DNA of 64,000 nt, taken from the NCBI RefSeq assembly GCF_000724545.1, contig NZ_JHBV01000029.1:124001-188000 (forward strand), read 5' to 3'. A model generated the notes under the pieces. That model was not told where the DNA came from, did no database searches, and saw only the letters and a list, made by a program, of their open reading frames with translations. Shown piece after piece: positions 27,334 through 39,144 of this stretch (its first letter is position 1; the number at the start of each line of letters is the position of its first letter). Source of the stretch: Aureispira sp. CCB-QB1 (GTDB lineage Bacteria; Bacteroidota; Bacteroidia; Chitinophagales; Saprospiraceae). Position numbers and translations under genes: made by a program.

Positions 27334-28157
27334 TAATTTTTTTTAGGTCTCAATACAATCATATAATGGTCACTCCATCGGGCACAAACTTTGGGAGTCC
27401 ATTTTTCTAGTTGATTCAACCCTCGAAGCAACGAAGGTTTATTTTTAAACCAATTATCCAAATAAGAGGGGGGCAACATAAATCCAATCGGATAAGCCTG
27501 TTGACAATGAAACTCCATTTGCAAAAGATGACCAAATTCTTTGGGGCTATAATACCAAGTATCTACGGTAGTGGCAAGAGTCAACGGGGCGGCAATTGCT
27601 TCCTTAGCCTTTCGTCTCCAAGCTTTTTTGAATTGCCCTTTAAAAGTAAAATACAACGTTTCCCACCAACAAAACCTTGACATCACGACTCCTATAAAAC
27701 GACCATTGGGTTTCAGTAAACGTTGCAAAACAATACTTATTTTTTTTAATTCTTTAGGCGATACACAATTCAAACCTCCAAAATCAGAAAAAATAAGGTC
27801 GTATTTATCATTCGAATTCAACTGCTCCAAATCTTGTATTCCTAGCCTTTGGCAAGTAATATTTGTCTCCAATTTATTTTCTAAAACCTTCTCTTTAGTT
27901 ACGGCAACCATCCTCTCCGAAATATCCGTTGCCAAAACAGAACAGCCCTGTTTTGCCAACCAAATGGCATCTTCTCCTGTCCCGCAATTCAGTTCCAAAA
28001 CAGAACAATTAGAATATGTAGATACATACCTTTGAAGATAATTATATACTCGCTTGCGTTGTAGTACACCTATTTGAGTATGTGTAAATTCACGATCGTA
28101 GACCTTCGCTATACTATTAAAAGGTTGCTCTATAGATTGTTGATTTAATTTAGGCAT
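27333..28157 (-). CDS. Class I SAM-dependent methyltransferase
   Basis: 274 residues. The N-terminus FNSIAKVYDREFTHTQIGVLQRKRV is typical of UbiE/small-molecule methyltransferases. Motif I is SVLELNCGTGEDAIWLAKQG, the acidic motif is VLATDISERMV, and a YDLIFSDFGGLNCV segment comes before the post-motif helix. NCGTG instead of GCGTG is a common tolerated variant. The gene overlaps the upstream radical SAM gene by 8 bp and shares a stop-start base with the downstream one, so the three genes are one translational unit. It may methylate an intermediate of the pathway. No membrane segments. Confidence 0.88.
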   Translation of the reverse strand: MPKLNQQSIEQPFNSIAKVYDREFTHTQIGVLQRKRVYNYLQRYVSTYSNCSVLELNCGTGEDAIWLAKQGCSVLATDISERMVAVTKEKVLENKLETNITCQRLGIQDLEQLNSNDKYDLIFSDFGGLNCVSPKELKKISIVLQRLLKPNGRFIGVVMSRFCWWETLYFTFKGQFKKAWRRKAKEAIAAPLTLATTVDTWYYSPKEFGHLLQMEFHCQQAYPIGFMLPPSYLDNWFKNKPSLLRGLNQLEKWTPKVCARWSDHYMIVLRPKKN

Positions 28158-29610
28158 TTTCCAAACGTTTTAAACGCATTTTATCTATTGCCGCAGCAGG
28201 AAGATAATAAAATGTTCCCAGTGCTGAGCGCAAGCGTACCCGATTGGTTTTTTGAGGAGATTTTAATAATAGTTTCAAATTTTCCCAACCTTGCTTCTTC
28301 CGAAATACCTTGTGCACCAACCGATGTAATCGTCTATAAAAAGCAGGCGAAAAAGTAGCTTGATACATCATATCCAAATCATCAGAGTCTTCCCAGTTTT
28401 GTTTGTCTTTTAATTCTGCCTGCACCATCTCAAAAAATTTAGTTCCTGGCAAGGGATAAGAAACAGAAATTCCAATATCATCTGGCAGCAAATCCAACAA
28501 CATTTGAATCGTTTTTTCGATATCTTCCATTGTTTCTCCTAAATAGCCAAACTGCAAAAAGAAAGCGACTTTTACCCCTTTGCTTTTTAGAAGCTTCGTA
28601 GCTTCGTAAATTTGTGCAACATCCGTTCCTTTGTCCATAGCATCCAAAATCTTTTGAGATCCTGATTCTGCGCCCACCCAAACGGTCTCTAAGCCTGACG
28701 CTGCCAAGGCATCTATGGTATCCTCTTTTAGCAATAAGTCAACCCTAGATTGAATTTTGTACTGAATGGATAAATTACGAGTTTGCAACAAATCTCGAAA
28801 AGATTGTACCCACCCAGGCTTTAAGCCAAAAATATCATCACATACCCAAAAGTACTCTGCACCATACTTCGTTACCAGCATCTCGATTTCGTCAACAATA
28901 CGCTCTGGCGATCTCGAATTGTAACGATTGCCATAAATAGGCTTTGCACACCAATTGCATTTATAAGGACACCCTCTAGTTGTTGCAATATTCAACGAAA
29001 AGTAACCTTGTTTTTGAAGCCATATCTTTCGATATGCCTCAATATCCACCAAATCCCATGCAGGTTGTGGCAATTCATCCAAATTTCTTAAGACAGGTCT
29101 CCTTGGATTTTTTATAATAGTCCCCAACTCATCCGACCACACCATTCCTAAAACAGAAGCTTTATTGATCTTTTCCGATTCAAGTGCATTGATCAACTCT
29201 AATAAGGTCTGCTCTCCTTCTCCTAACAGTACATAATCTGCTCCTTTTTCCAAATACTTGGCATAATGATCTGTCGAATCAGAACTAGAAACAATTACCG
29301 TACAATCTCGTGCTTTGCCATAAGCAATCATCTCAAAAGCCGCCTCCCGCATCTTTGTCAAACACATCTTTGTCAAGTAGTTAAACCCATCATCATAGAT
29401 AATCAAATATTGTGGTTTTTCTTGATCCAAAACAGGAATTATTTCGTCCGTTCGCTCTTTTAAGTTGGTATCATATAATCCCACGTCATAGCCTTCTTGC
29501 CGCATCAAAGCGGCTGCATAAATCGTTCCGTAGGGCGGGTAAGGACGTCCATCTTCCCACTGTTTGGGATCAAAGCGATAAAAATAAGAATGTGTAAATA
29601 ATAATTTCAT
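28150..29610 (-). CDS. B12-binding-domain radical SAM enzyme (first in cluster)
   Basis: 486 residues with the same architecture as its paralogue at 25933. The cobalamin-type domain is 1-140 (RPYPPYGTIYAAALMRQEGY, TVIVSSSDSTDHYAKYL, LLGEGEQTLLELI). The cluster motif is RGCPYKCNWC (C214, C218, C221), and the SAM region is VWVGAESGSQKILDAMDKG. It keeps a C-terminal domain that differs from the paralogue after about residue 400. The two enzymes flank a methyltransferase in an overlapping operon, a layout often seen where a lipid or sugar skeleton is modified at several carbons. It starts 58 bp behind the nucleotidyltransferase-fold gene. Confidence 0.9.
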   Translation of the reverse strand: MKLLFTHSYFYRFDPKQWEDGRPYPPYGTIYAAALMRQEGYDVGLYDTNLKERTDEIIPVLDQEKPQYLIIYDDGFNYLTKMCLTKMREAAFEMIAYGKARDCTVIVSSSDSTDHYAKYLEKGADYVLLGEGEQTLLELINALESEKINKASVLGMVWSDELGTIIKNPRRPVLRNLDELPQPAWDLVDIEAYRKIWLQKQGYFSLNIATTRGCPYKCNWCAKPIYGNRYNSRSPERIVDEIEMLVTKYGAEYFWVCDDIFGLKPGWVQSFRDLLQTRNLSIQYKIQSRVDLLLKEDTIDALAASGLETVWVGAESGSQKILDAMDKGTDVAQIYEATKLLKSKGVKVAFFLQFGYLGETMEDIEKTIQMLLDLLPDDIGISVSYPLPGTKFFEMVQAELKDKQNWEDSDDLDMMYQATFSPAFYRRLHRLVHKVFRKKQGWENLKLLLKSPQKTNRVRLRSALGTFYYLPAAAIDKMRLKRLENA

Positions 29611-29668
29611 ACGTATACGATAATAGTTAGAGACAGATGATACGATAATAGATCTTGCTATTAATTAT

Positions 29669-30640
29669 TTATAACTCTGAGGGAGTCATATAAAGCTGGA
29701 TTTGATGTTGTTGTTCAAAATTTTGGACTCGTTCGGCAAAAGCTTTGATAACTTTTTGTTGGAATAATCGAGGATGATGCTTGGAAACATTTCGTCTTGA
29801 TTTTAGGGCAATGTTAAAATCTTCTACAGGCATATCTTCAAACTTTATATTCCATCTTTTCAAGGTTTTTTTCATAAAAAAAAGATCCAACCAATCGCCT
29901 AACCTAGTATTTAATAATGCTTCCGTAAGATATTGCACCCATCTTTGTTTCTCTGGCAAGGTCTGCTTCAAATCACGAGGTTTTACGTTGGGATAATAGT
30001 TTTCTAACCAATCGTTAGCCAGCCAAAAATCTTGGTAAATTTGAGTCCCATACATTGGCAAAACAGTAGCCACTTCTGTTGCTGTGAAACGATTTTTTTC
30101 TTCGATTTCAAGCAAATGCTCATCGACAAAATAGTTAACGCAAAAGTGTTTTTTAGAATTGAATAAGAAAATCTTTTTAAATAAAATTAAAAAAGTTCGA
30201 GCTACCCACAAACGTTGGGGCTTGGTAACAATAAAATAGTCTATATCCCCATCCGAGGGCATTACATTTTTGGATAGTGATCCTGAGATAAATACTCCTC
30301 GAACATATGGGAAAAAAGTCATTAACTGCGTCATTCTTTTAGCTCGTTTGAGATACCTTAATGCGCGTTGATTGTTCTCTCTTCGACTTGTTACCCAATT
30401 CGGTCGATTCGCCAACAGGTAAAACTGGTCTATTTTATATAAATAGCCCTTTGCTACCAGCTCCTCTAAAATCTCCTGCACCTCTTTTATTAATGTTTTA
30501 TCAGACGATTTATGACAACTAAATTCGTGTACTTCTTCTACTGTTAAGGGGTAAGAAAAAATATCATAATAAAATAAGGGTTCTAATATTCGACTAACGA
30601 TTTTCCAATCAGTAGTATTAGATTTTGTGGGGAACTTCAT
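29669..30640 (-). CDS. Nucleotidyltransferase-fold protein
   Basis: 323 residues. The N-terminal 90 residues look like a helical or winged module (ILEPLFYYDIFSYPLTVEEV, then EILEELVAKGYLYKIDQFYLL). The central domain has the polymerase-beta superfamily motif GVFISGSLSKNVMPSDGDID (about 114-133), where GS and the paired aspartates D129 and D131 coordinate metal. It is likely to transfer a nucleotide or act as a related small-molecule transferase; the acceptor is unknown. It is the first gene of the minus-strand cluster and has a 490-bp upstream gap, so the main promoter should be there. Confident on fold, not on role. Confidence 0.75.
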   Translation of the reverse strand: MKFPTKSNTTDWKIVSRILEPLFYYDIFSYPLTVEEVHEFSCHKSSDKTLIKEVQEILEELVAKGYLYKIDQFYLLANRPNWVTSRRENNQRALRYLKRAKRMTQLMTFFPYVRGVFISGSLSKNVMPSDGDIDYFIVTKPQRLWVARTFLILFKKIFLFNSKKHFCVNYFVDEHLLEIEEKNRFTATEVATVLPMYGTQIYQDFWLANDWLENYYPNVKPRDLKQTLPEKQRWVQYLTEALLNTRLGDWLDLFFMKKTLKRWNIKFEDMPVEDFNIALKSRRNVSKHHPRLFQQKVIKAFAERVQNFEQQHQIQLYMTPSEL

Positions 30641-31131
30641 ACTATTTTGTTAGTTCATTAAAAAGTGTGTTATTTGCGTTTTTTGACACAAATAAGGTGC
30701 TTAAGCTATTGGATTAGCTAATATAACATCAAAAAATGACTTTATTCTTGAACATCCCTAATCAATCAAAACATTTCAAACAAAGTTTATCAAAACAGAA
30801 ACACATTCAAATCACTAAAAATCAATATCATAAAAATTAAATCAACTATAATATTTCTAAGAAAAGCTATTTTTTGTTTTTGATCTAGCTCAAATAAAGT
30901 TTCATATTTGTAGTATTCCAAAATCTAAATCATCGCTTTGTTTATATTTATATATAAAATATTAATTTTAAATCATAATCAAAACTTAATCACTACTTTG
31001 TTTAAAACACAAACAAATCCTGAACTTGTAAAGAAACAATTAAAATTTAATTTTTATCGACCAAAAGTATACATTTAACAATCATACTGTATTCACACCG
31101 CACTAAATATACAAAAGAAACTTATATCACA
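30641..31131. other. AT-rich intergenic region between divergent genes, candidate plus-strand promoter
   Basis: About 490 bp, very AT-rich, no reading frame worth calling. On the plus strand, TTTG (30879-30882), a 20-bp gap and CATATTTG (30903-30910) approximate the Bacteroidota TTTG...TAnnTTTG promoter, though about 220 bp before the next start codon. The minus-strand cluster promoter must also lie here but I see no clear match. Confidence 0.35.
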
Positions 31132-33675
31132 ATGACAAAAAATCTCAGTTTAAAAATCCAGTATGCAATTTTTGCCTGCCTCCTCTGGTTTGGACTAATA
31201 AGGTCTAGCCAAGCGCAAATGTTGACACTAGATTATGACGTTGACTCCAACTGTATTGTTACGATTAATCTACTAGACAGCAATAATATTGTTGCTAGTT
31301 TTAACCCTCCCTACCATTTTTCACTTGGAGGTATTAACGTCAGTAGCAACTCTTTAGGGTCGGTTAGTATTGACGCATCTCAACTCGCCGCCAATTCCTT
31401 TTACTCAATAGAAGTCATTGATGGGAACTTAAATTACTACTATGATAGTATAAACCTTATTTGTGGACAAACTTTTAACGGTCCTAGTATTTTATTGACC
31501 GATTCGCTTCTCCAAAGCCCAACGACTTGCACCCAATGTAATGGTTCAGGACAAATAAGTATTTTAAACCCTAATGGATCGCCGTATACATTTCAGTGGA
31601 GTGATGGGATCACTGCTACAGACACGCTTCAACATACTAGAAATAACTTGTGCCCTGGTATTTATACCATTGTTGTTACAGATAACGCTGGCAATAGAAG
31701 CGCTACTAGTCTAACCGTTACTTGTAATAGTCCTACTACTCCTCAAGTAGCGACTTGTTTTAATAGCATTACTCGTTATTTAGATGCGAACAATCAAGTA
31801 AGCATAACACCTAACGATCTAAGTCTTATAGGAATTGACACCAATAAAACTCAAGCTTATCTCATTGATCCATCAGGAGCAATAACTACCAGCCAATATT
31901 TTGATTGCAATAACTTAGGGTATCACTATTTCACTTTATTGCTTATTGATTCTATTCAGCAAATTCCAGATACTTGTACTGTCTTGGTAAATATTCAGGA
32001 TACTCTAAATGCTTGTAATGGACTTATTGGCAACACTAATGAAGTAATTGGAAATACAACCAATTCTTCTAACTGTGCTACTTGTGATGGAAGCTATACT
32101 TTCATCCAATTCATGGACAGCACTACCGCTACAGGACCAGCTACGTTTGCATGGAGTGATGGCTCTACTGCTGGACCAATCAGAACAGATTTGTGTCCTG
32201 AGCAAAATTATGTCCTTTCCGTTAGTGATGTCAATGGAGTTATTCATACTGCAATCGTCAGTACAGGCTGTTTTAATGGTGCCTGTATAGATAGTAATTT
32301 GATCGATTCAGCATTAAGCTGCCCTGCTGTTTATGCGCCAGTTTGTGGTTGTGATAGTCTCACTTATATAAATGCTTGTGTCGCTACCCATAAATATGGC
32401 ATTGCGAGTTGGACACAAGGACCTTGTGGTGGCACCAATAGTTTGTCCTTAATTGTTTCTACAACTCCTGATGCTAGTTGCGATACTATTATTGGTTGTT
32501 CTGGAACTGTCAATATTTCTGTATTGGGCGGCTTACCTCCTTATAACATCACTTGGAGTGATACGACCATCTCTGGTTTTTCTCCAACCAATATGTGTCC
32601 AGGCAATTATACCGTTGTTGTTAGTGATTTATTTGGCTACAGCGTAGCTTCGATTGTTACTGTTGGGGTAAGCGGTTGTGTATGGCCAGGTGATACGGAT
32701 GATAATACGGTAGCCAACAACTTTGATCTATTACCAATTGGATTGGCTTATGGTGACGCAGGACCTCCGAGAGCAATCACCTCCAATACATGGATACCTT
32801 ACGCTGCTTCCGACTGGAGTACAACTCCAATTATCGATTTACCCAATGGAAAGCACTTTGACTCCAATGGAGATGGTGTTGTTGATTCTCTAGATATCAA
32901 TGCGATCCAACTTAACTACGGTCGTTCTTACTTCCGTTCTGGGGGGCACTCTTTAGCTGGTATTAGCCCATTTGGTATCAATAATGCTATTGCCAATACA
33001 GGCGATAGTCTAGCGACTGATATTTATTTAGGAAGTACTTTTTATCCAATAACGGATGCTTATGGTCTAGCGTTTACGATTAACTACAATCCAGATCATA
33101 TCGAAGCAGGTTCAGTAATGGTGGACTTTAGCAATTCTTGGCTAGGTAATGATCTTATTCATATTCAAAAAGTCTTTCATAGAGTTGGTCAAATTGAAGT
33201 TGCTGTCTCTAGAAAAGATAAATACCCTATTAGTGGACAGGGACCTATTGGAGCCATGCATTTCACTATTAAAGATGACCTAATTATGGGTAAATGGTCA
33301 TCAGATACTATTATTTCTCCAGTAACAATTTCGTCTGTTCGTCTTATTAACCACCAGAATTTGGAAATTGGAACAACACCAATAACAGGTCATATCACTA
33401 TTTCAGGGCTTTTAGATATACCTCCTACTCCTGATAATTTAGATATTCGATTGTTCCCTAACCCAACAGATGGCTTACTAAATATCATCAGCGAAAAATC
33501 AGAAATTACCTCTATCAAAGTATTTAATGCTATGGGGCAATTAATTGACAGCAATAATAGTCCTGATCCATATACTAATAAAATTTCTATGGAAAGATTA
33601 GCTTCAGGTGTTTACTTTTTATCAATCCAAACAAATAATGGAATTTATAATCAAAAAGTAAAAGTAATCCACTAA
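31132..33675 (+). CDS. Multidomain secreted T9SS cargo with Kazal-like, dockerin-like and cohesin-like modules
   Basis: 847 residues. Signal peptide to about 29 (ends RSSQAQ). Three SprB-like units (about 125-185, 305-375, 440-505) share a pattern W S D G ... C P G/E Y and VVTD/VSD. At 384-432 a cysteine-rich block, SCPAVYAPVCGCDSLTYINA, matches a Kazal-type protease inhibitor. Two Ca-binding loops (about 518-530 and DSNGDGVVDSLD near 578-589) look like a dockerin. At about 620-755 a beta-rich region resembles a cohesin fold. The tail (LFPNPTDG onward) is a T9SS type A sorting domain. It is likely a surface-exposed binding protein that may inhibit or capture proteases. Confidence 0.85.
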   Translation: MTKNLSLKIQYAIFACLLWFGLIRSSQAQMLTLDYDVDSNCIVTINLLDSNNIVASFNPPYHFSLGGINVSSNSLGSVSIDASQLAANSFYSIEVIDGNLNYYYDSINLICGQTFNGPSILLTDSLLQSPTTCTQCNGSGQISILNPNGSPYTFQWSDGITATDTLQHTRNNLCPGIYTIVVTDNAGNRSATSLTVTCNSPTTPQVATCFNSITRYLDANNQVSITPNDLSLIGIDTNKTQAYLIDPSGAITTSQYFDCNNLGYHYFTLLLIDSIQQIPDTCTVLVNIQDTLNACNGLIGNTNEVIGNTTNSSNCATCDGSYTFIQFMDSTTATGPATFAWSDGSTAGPIRTDLCPEQNYVLSVSDVNGVIHTAIVSTGCFNGACIDSNLIDSALSCPAVYAPVCGCDSLTYINACVATHKYGIASWTQGPCGGTNSLSLIVSTTPDASCDTIIGCSGTVNISVLGGLPPYNITWSDTTISGFSPTNMCPGNYTVVVSDLFGYSVASIVTVGVSGCVWPGDTDDNTVANNFDLLPIGLAYGDAGPPRAITSNTWIPYAASDWSTTPIIDLPNGKHFDSNGDGVVDSLDINAIQLNYGRSYFRSGGHSLAGISPFGINNAIANTGDSLATDIYLGSTFYPITDAYGLAFTINYNPDHIEAGSVMVDFSNSWLGNDLIHIQKVFHRVGQIEVAVSRKDKYPISGQGPIGAMHFTIKDDLIMGKWSSDTIISPVTISSVRLINHQNLEIGTTPITGHITISGLLDIPPTPDNLDIRLFPNPTDGLLNIISEKSEITSIKVFNAMGQLIDSNNSPDPYTNKISMERLASGVYFLSIQTNNGIYNQKVKVIH

Positions 33676-33713
33676 AAACAGTACGTTTAAATATACTTCT
33701 TCACAGTTTTTCT

Positions 33714-33753
33714 AAAGTTACCTTAGTTTATTTTTTTCAACTAGGGTAACTTT
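33714..33753 (+). terminator. Intrinsic terminator after the Kazal/dockerin-like protein
   Basis: A 15-bp stem (outer AAAGTTACC with GGTAACTTT, one wobble pair) has a T-rich loop of about 10 nt and is followed directly by a run of eight T. It lies about 38 bp after the stop codon. Confidence 0.8.
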
Positions 33754-33942
33754 TTTTTAGAGTAAATGAGTAGAAAACTAGGTTTATTTTGAGTGTTAAC
33801 TGAAAAGCAAACAGAAGCGTTACTTTCGCTACTTTCCTTTAGTTCCTTCCTGCATTACACAAAGACACGAACTTGTACAACTCAATTGGTTGGGACTATC
33901 TAAGAATTACGTTTTTTTTTGCAACGTAGCATATACAAATAC

Positions 33943-33978
33943 AAAAATCACCCCAACCCATATGTCAAGGTGATTTTT
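33943..33978 (-). terminator. Terminator for the minus-strand T9SS cargo gene
   Basis: A perfect 10-bp stem (AAAAATCACC with GGTGATTTTT) with a 16-nt loop lies 46 bp past the stop of the gene that ends at 34025. Read on the minus strand it ends in a T-run. The 33676-34024 gap holds this hairpin and the one at 33714, with nothing else recognisable between them. Confidence 0.75.
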
Positions 33979-34024
33979 ATTACAAATAGCTTTAAGAGCA
34001 AATAAATCTTCTCAAACTATTCTA

Positions 34025-36196
34025 TTATTTTTTGATAAAGCGACTAGTAGATACGCCTTCGGATGTTTCAGCTGTGACAAAATAAACTCCCATTGCAAGA
34101 TTACTTACGTCAATGGTTTGTTTTTCGGAAGTTACATTTTTGCTTTGGCTTAAATAAACCACACGACCAGATACATCTGTCATAATATATGTAACATCGA
34201 TAGGAGCATCAAATTCTACTTCGACATTCAGGTGATTTCCTACTGGATTAGGATAAACGCTCATTGTAGCATTCTCTGCCTCCAATATTGCTTGATTTCC
34301 TGTTATCAACGCTGAGGAGTTCAAATGCAATCCTATAGAAGGTACTTCATCGAACCCTGTGAAACCTGCGAACCAATCTATAGAACCAGCCGCATCAACT
34401 ACTCTCATAGTAGATGGAGCTACTGGTGATGCATTAGAAGTTGTCCCTATATTCATAGCATAGTTCAAACGATCTACTCCATGAATTGGCACATCGTTAA
34501 ACCCAAAAGTTGAAACCCCGCCAGCCAAGGAAGGTTGTGTTAAAACAGAAATATAATAAAATCCTCCATCGGATAAGGGACCCATTGGTCCTCCTGACGA
34601 AGCATCTGCAAAGCTACGAACTACAGCCAAGCCATAATCGCCATTGGCAACAGTAGTCCCCAAACCAGTTAAAGCCATCGTTCCTATTCCCACTTGTGTT
34701 AATTCATCGCCCGTCACAAATCCATTAGATGCTCCACCATTAGAACCATCTACATATTCATAGATATTGATAAACATCGTTTGGTTGGCTGCTCCTGTAA
34801 AACCAGAAGGTACGTAGTAACGGAAATCAATAGAATCTATTTTTATATCGTCTGTCATTCCTTTTGGAAAATAAAATACAGACCCATACTCAAATGCTGA
34901 ATGTGGCGCCCCCCCTGGGAATATGCGACTACGGGCAAATACTCGACCATCTGAATTGGCTAACCTCGCTTTAGACAAGTAATGCGAAGAAGCCCCTCCT
35001 TGATCATCTGTAATAACAAAAGAATGTCTAATGGTATCATTCTCTGGTGTTCCATCTGCATTGTTATGCTCTACCCAATACGTCACATAGTAACGCCCAG
35101 CACCATTGTTCATAATAAAATCTAAATCTCTCAAGTAGTCAACTAAACCAATACCGTTGCGATCATTTGATTTGATCGAATCGGTCGCCCCTCCTACAAT
35201 TGTATCTAAATAAACCCCTGTTGTTAAGGCTCCTGTCACAGCATCTTCAAAGTCAATAGAGCACTTCACTCTTGGTGCATCCGCTGGCAAGATATTTTTC
35301 CATCCATTATTAATAACTTTCGCTCCCCATAACCATTCACCCAAGTTGTAACGATCAATGTTCACAAGCGGATTATAAGCATTGTTACCTATTCTAACCA
35401 TATCTCCAACACCAAAATAAGTTGGTGCATCTGCATCTGGAAGTCCTATAGCAATATCATATTCTGGAGCCATTTCGATAACAATATCATCCAAAATAGA
35501 AAAATAAAGCTCTCCATCAAATGAAAATTTCAAGCGACACTGAGACAAGTTAGCCACCCCTGCTGTTACAGATGGAAACATAGCTCTAACCATCCCTCGA
35601 ACAAAAGAGTTTTGAGGAGTAGGTTGCAATGCAGGTATACTAACAGGTGTACTCCATGTTGTCCCATCATCTGTAGAAATCGACAAGGATAACTCTGTCA
35701 ATCGAAAAGGTCTATAATAAGAATAGAACTGCACAACAATAGCAGAATCGGTAGCTCCAGTCAAGTCTATTCTTGGAGAAATCAACTCTCCCCTATGTTC
35801 TGCTGGAGAAGTTCCTGTTCCTGGAGCAGTACTAACGCCTCCATTATCCATAAAGTCAGAATCAAATATTGCCACTCCATTTGCCGCCGAAACAGAATTG
35901 GCAGGATTTAATGTACCGACATAAGCACCTTGCGAAATACCTGTGGTACTTCTTACCCAATAAGCATTTCCAGGCATCACAGCCGCATCATTTTCATTGA
36001 CGGTCAACGCAGTCCATTGAGTTGCAGAATAAGACCCTGCCGTTGTTGACTGTACAAAAGCATTTTGAAACTCTGCATCTGCTTGACCATTAGATGCTCC
36101 AACTCCCCATAGTTTTGTTTGCGCATTGGCAGCTCCTACAGATAATAGAAAACTGAGCACAAAGGTCGCACATTCTAGTAATCTTAGTTTTTTCAT
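34025..36196 (-). CDS. Large secreted T9SS cargo protein of unknown function
   Basis: 723 residues. Signal peptide to about 25 (SVGAANAQ). The N-terminal region (about 60-240) looks like a concanavalin/jelly-roll beta-sandwich: an opening NAYWVRSTTGIS, then ELISPRIDLTGATDSAIVVQFYSYYRPF and LSLSISTDDGTTWSTPVSIP. The middle is rich in Gly and Asn with further beta segments and no identifiable catalytic motif. The last 80 residues (SVYPNPVGNHLNV, then MGVYFVTA and the basic end FIKK) are a T9SS type A sorting domain. A surface adhesin or glycan-binding protein is my best guess. The 366-bp upstream gap shows no clear promoter. Confidence 0.8.
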   Translation of the reverse strand: MKKLRLLECATFVLSFLLSVGAANAQTKLWGVGASNGQADAEFQNAFVQSTTAGSYSATQWTALTVNENDAAVMPGNAYWVRSTTGISQGAYVGTLNPANSVSAANGVAIFDSDFMDNGGVSTAPGTGTSPAEHRGELISPRIDLTGATDSAIVVQFYSYYRPFRLTELSLSISTDDGTTWSTPVSIPALQPTPQNSFVRGMVRAMFPSVTAGVANLSQCRLKFSFDGELYFSILDDIVIEMAPEYDIAIGLPDADAPTYFGVGDMVRIGNNAYNPLVNIDRYNLGEWLWGAKVINNGWKNILPADAPRVKCSIDFEDAVTGALTTGVYLDTIVGGATDSIKSNDRNGIGLVDYLRDLDFIMNNGAGRYYVTYWVEHNNADGTPENDTIRHSFVITDDQGGASSHYLSKARLANSDGRVFARSRIFPGGAPHSAFEYGSVFYFPKGMTDDIKIDSIDFRYYVPSGFTGAANQTMFINIYEYVDGSNGGASNGFVTGDELTQVGIGTMALTGLGTTVANGDYGLAVVRSFADASSGGPMGPLSDGGFYYISVLTQPSLAGGVSTFGFNDVPIHGVDRLNYAMNIGTTSNASPVAPSTMRVVDAAGSIDWFAGFTGFDEVPSIGLHLNSSALITGNQAILEAENATMSVYPNPVGNHLNVEVEFDAPIDVTYIMTDVSGRVVYLSQSKNVTSEKQTIDVSNLAMGVYFVTAETSEGVSTSRFIKK

Positions 36197-38580
<2,384 letters not shown>

Positions 38581-38600
38581 CTTTACCAACTACTAAAACA

Positions 38601-38638
38601 AAAAAACCGTTGATAACAATTGCTATCAACGGTTTTTT
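38601..38638. terminator. Bidirectional terminator between fadH-like and histone-like genes
   Basis: A 15-bp stem (AAAAAACCGTTGATA with TATCAACGGTTTTTT) has an 8-nt loop. The A- and T-rich arm ends serve both strands. It lies 20 bp past the fadH-like stop and 34 bp past the minus-strand histone-like stop. Confidence 0.85.
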
Positions 38639-38672
38639 TTGAGTATCACTAAGTGTGGTCAATATACAATGC

Positions 38673-38852
38673 TTATTTTGCTTTGTTTTTGATCTCTTGT
38701 ACTTCAAGACGGATGCTTTGAGCAAGAGTTTTGATTTCTTGCATACCTTTACGTACACGAGTACCAGCAGCATTATTGTTGTCATTGTAGAATTTTCCAA
38801 AATCAGCTTCTAAAGCATCAACGATGCCTTTTAATTCATTAAATTTGTCCAT
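38673..38852 (-). CDS. Hc1-like histone H1 homologue (59 aa)
   Basis: This gene falls below a 60-residue cutoff and is easily missed. The product begins MDKFNELKGIVDALEADF, continues with FYNDNNNAAGTRVRKGMQEI and ends with an alternating acidic and basic helix (RLEVQEIKNKAK). The stretch AAGTRVRKGMQE is, as far as I recall, the hallmark of small Bacteroidota proteins annotated as histone H1/Hc1-like, thought to bind and compact DNA. Unlike Chlamydia Hc1 it lacks the long lysine-rich tail. It has its own promoter-like site (38892-38922) and the shared terminator (38601), so it is a monocistronic, probably highly expressed gene. The reading frame is intact. Confidence 0.85.
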   Translation of the reverse strand: MDKFNELKGIVDALEADFGKFYNDNNNAAGTRVRKGMQEIKTLAQSIRLEVQEIKNKAK

Positions 38853-38891
38853 TACAGTTTCTTTGTTTTCTTTTGCAATAAATGAATATTA

Positions 38892-38922
38892 CAAAGGTGT
38901 TTTTAAAAAAATCCTTTTTCAA
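38892..38922 (-). promoter_or_regulatory. Bacteroidota-type promoter for the histone-like gene
   Basis: On the minus strand, TTG (38922-38920), a 20-bp spacer and CACCTTTG (38899-38892) match the TTG...TAnnTTTG pattern with one mismatch in the -7 box. Transcription would start near 38885, giving a leader of about 33 nt before the ATG at 38852. Spacing and position both fit. Confidence 0.55.
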
Positions 38923-39072
38923 GGGAAAGCAAATGTACAATAACATCTAAAATATCCAAAACACACACCCTTTTTTTTTAAAAAATCGCTCTAAAAGTCG
39001 GTTATTAGGGTGTTTCAGGCTGTAAAAGTGTTTTAAAAAGTAATTAAAAGGCGATCTATAAGTAAAATAAAA

Positions 39073-39112
39073 TGCTATTTTTAAGCATTCTGAGTACGCT
39101 CTAAAAATAGCA
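39073..39112 (-). terminator. Terminator of the threonine aldolase gene
   Basis: A perfect 11-bp stem (TGCTATTTTTA with TAAAAATAGCA) has an 18-nt loop, 33 bp past the minus-strand stop. The left arm can also pair locally with AGCATT inside the loop (AATGCT/AGCATT), so two foldings compete. I see no other feature in 38923-39072. Confidence 0.7.
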
Positions 39113-39144
39113 GAAAATCACTTAACAGTGTCCTAAGGCAGTTT

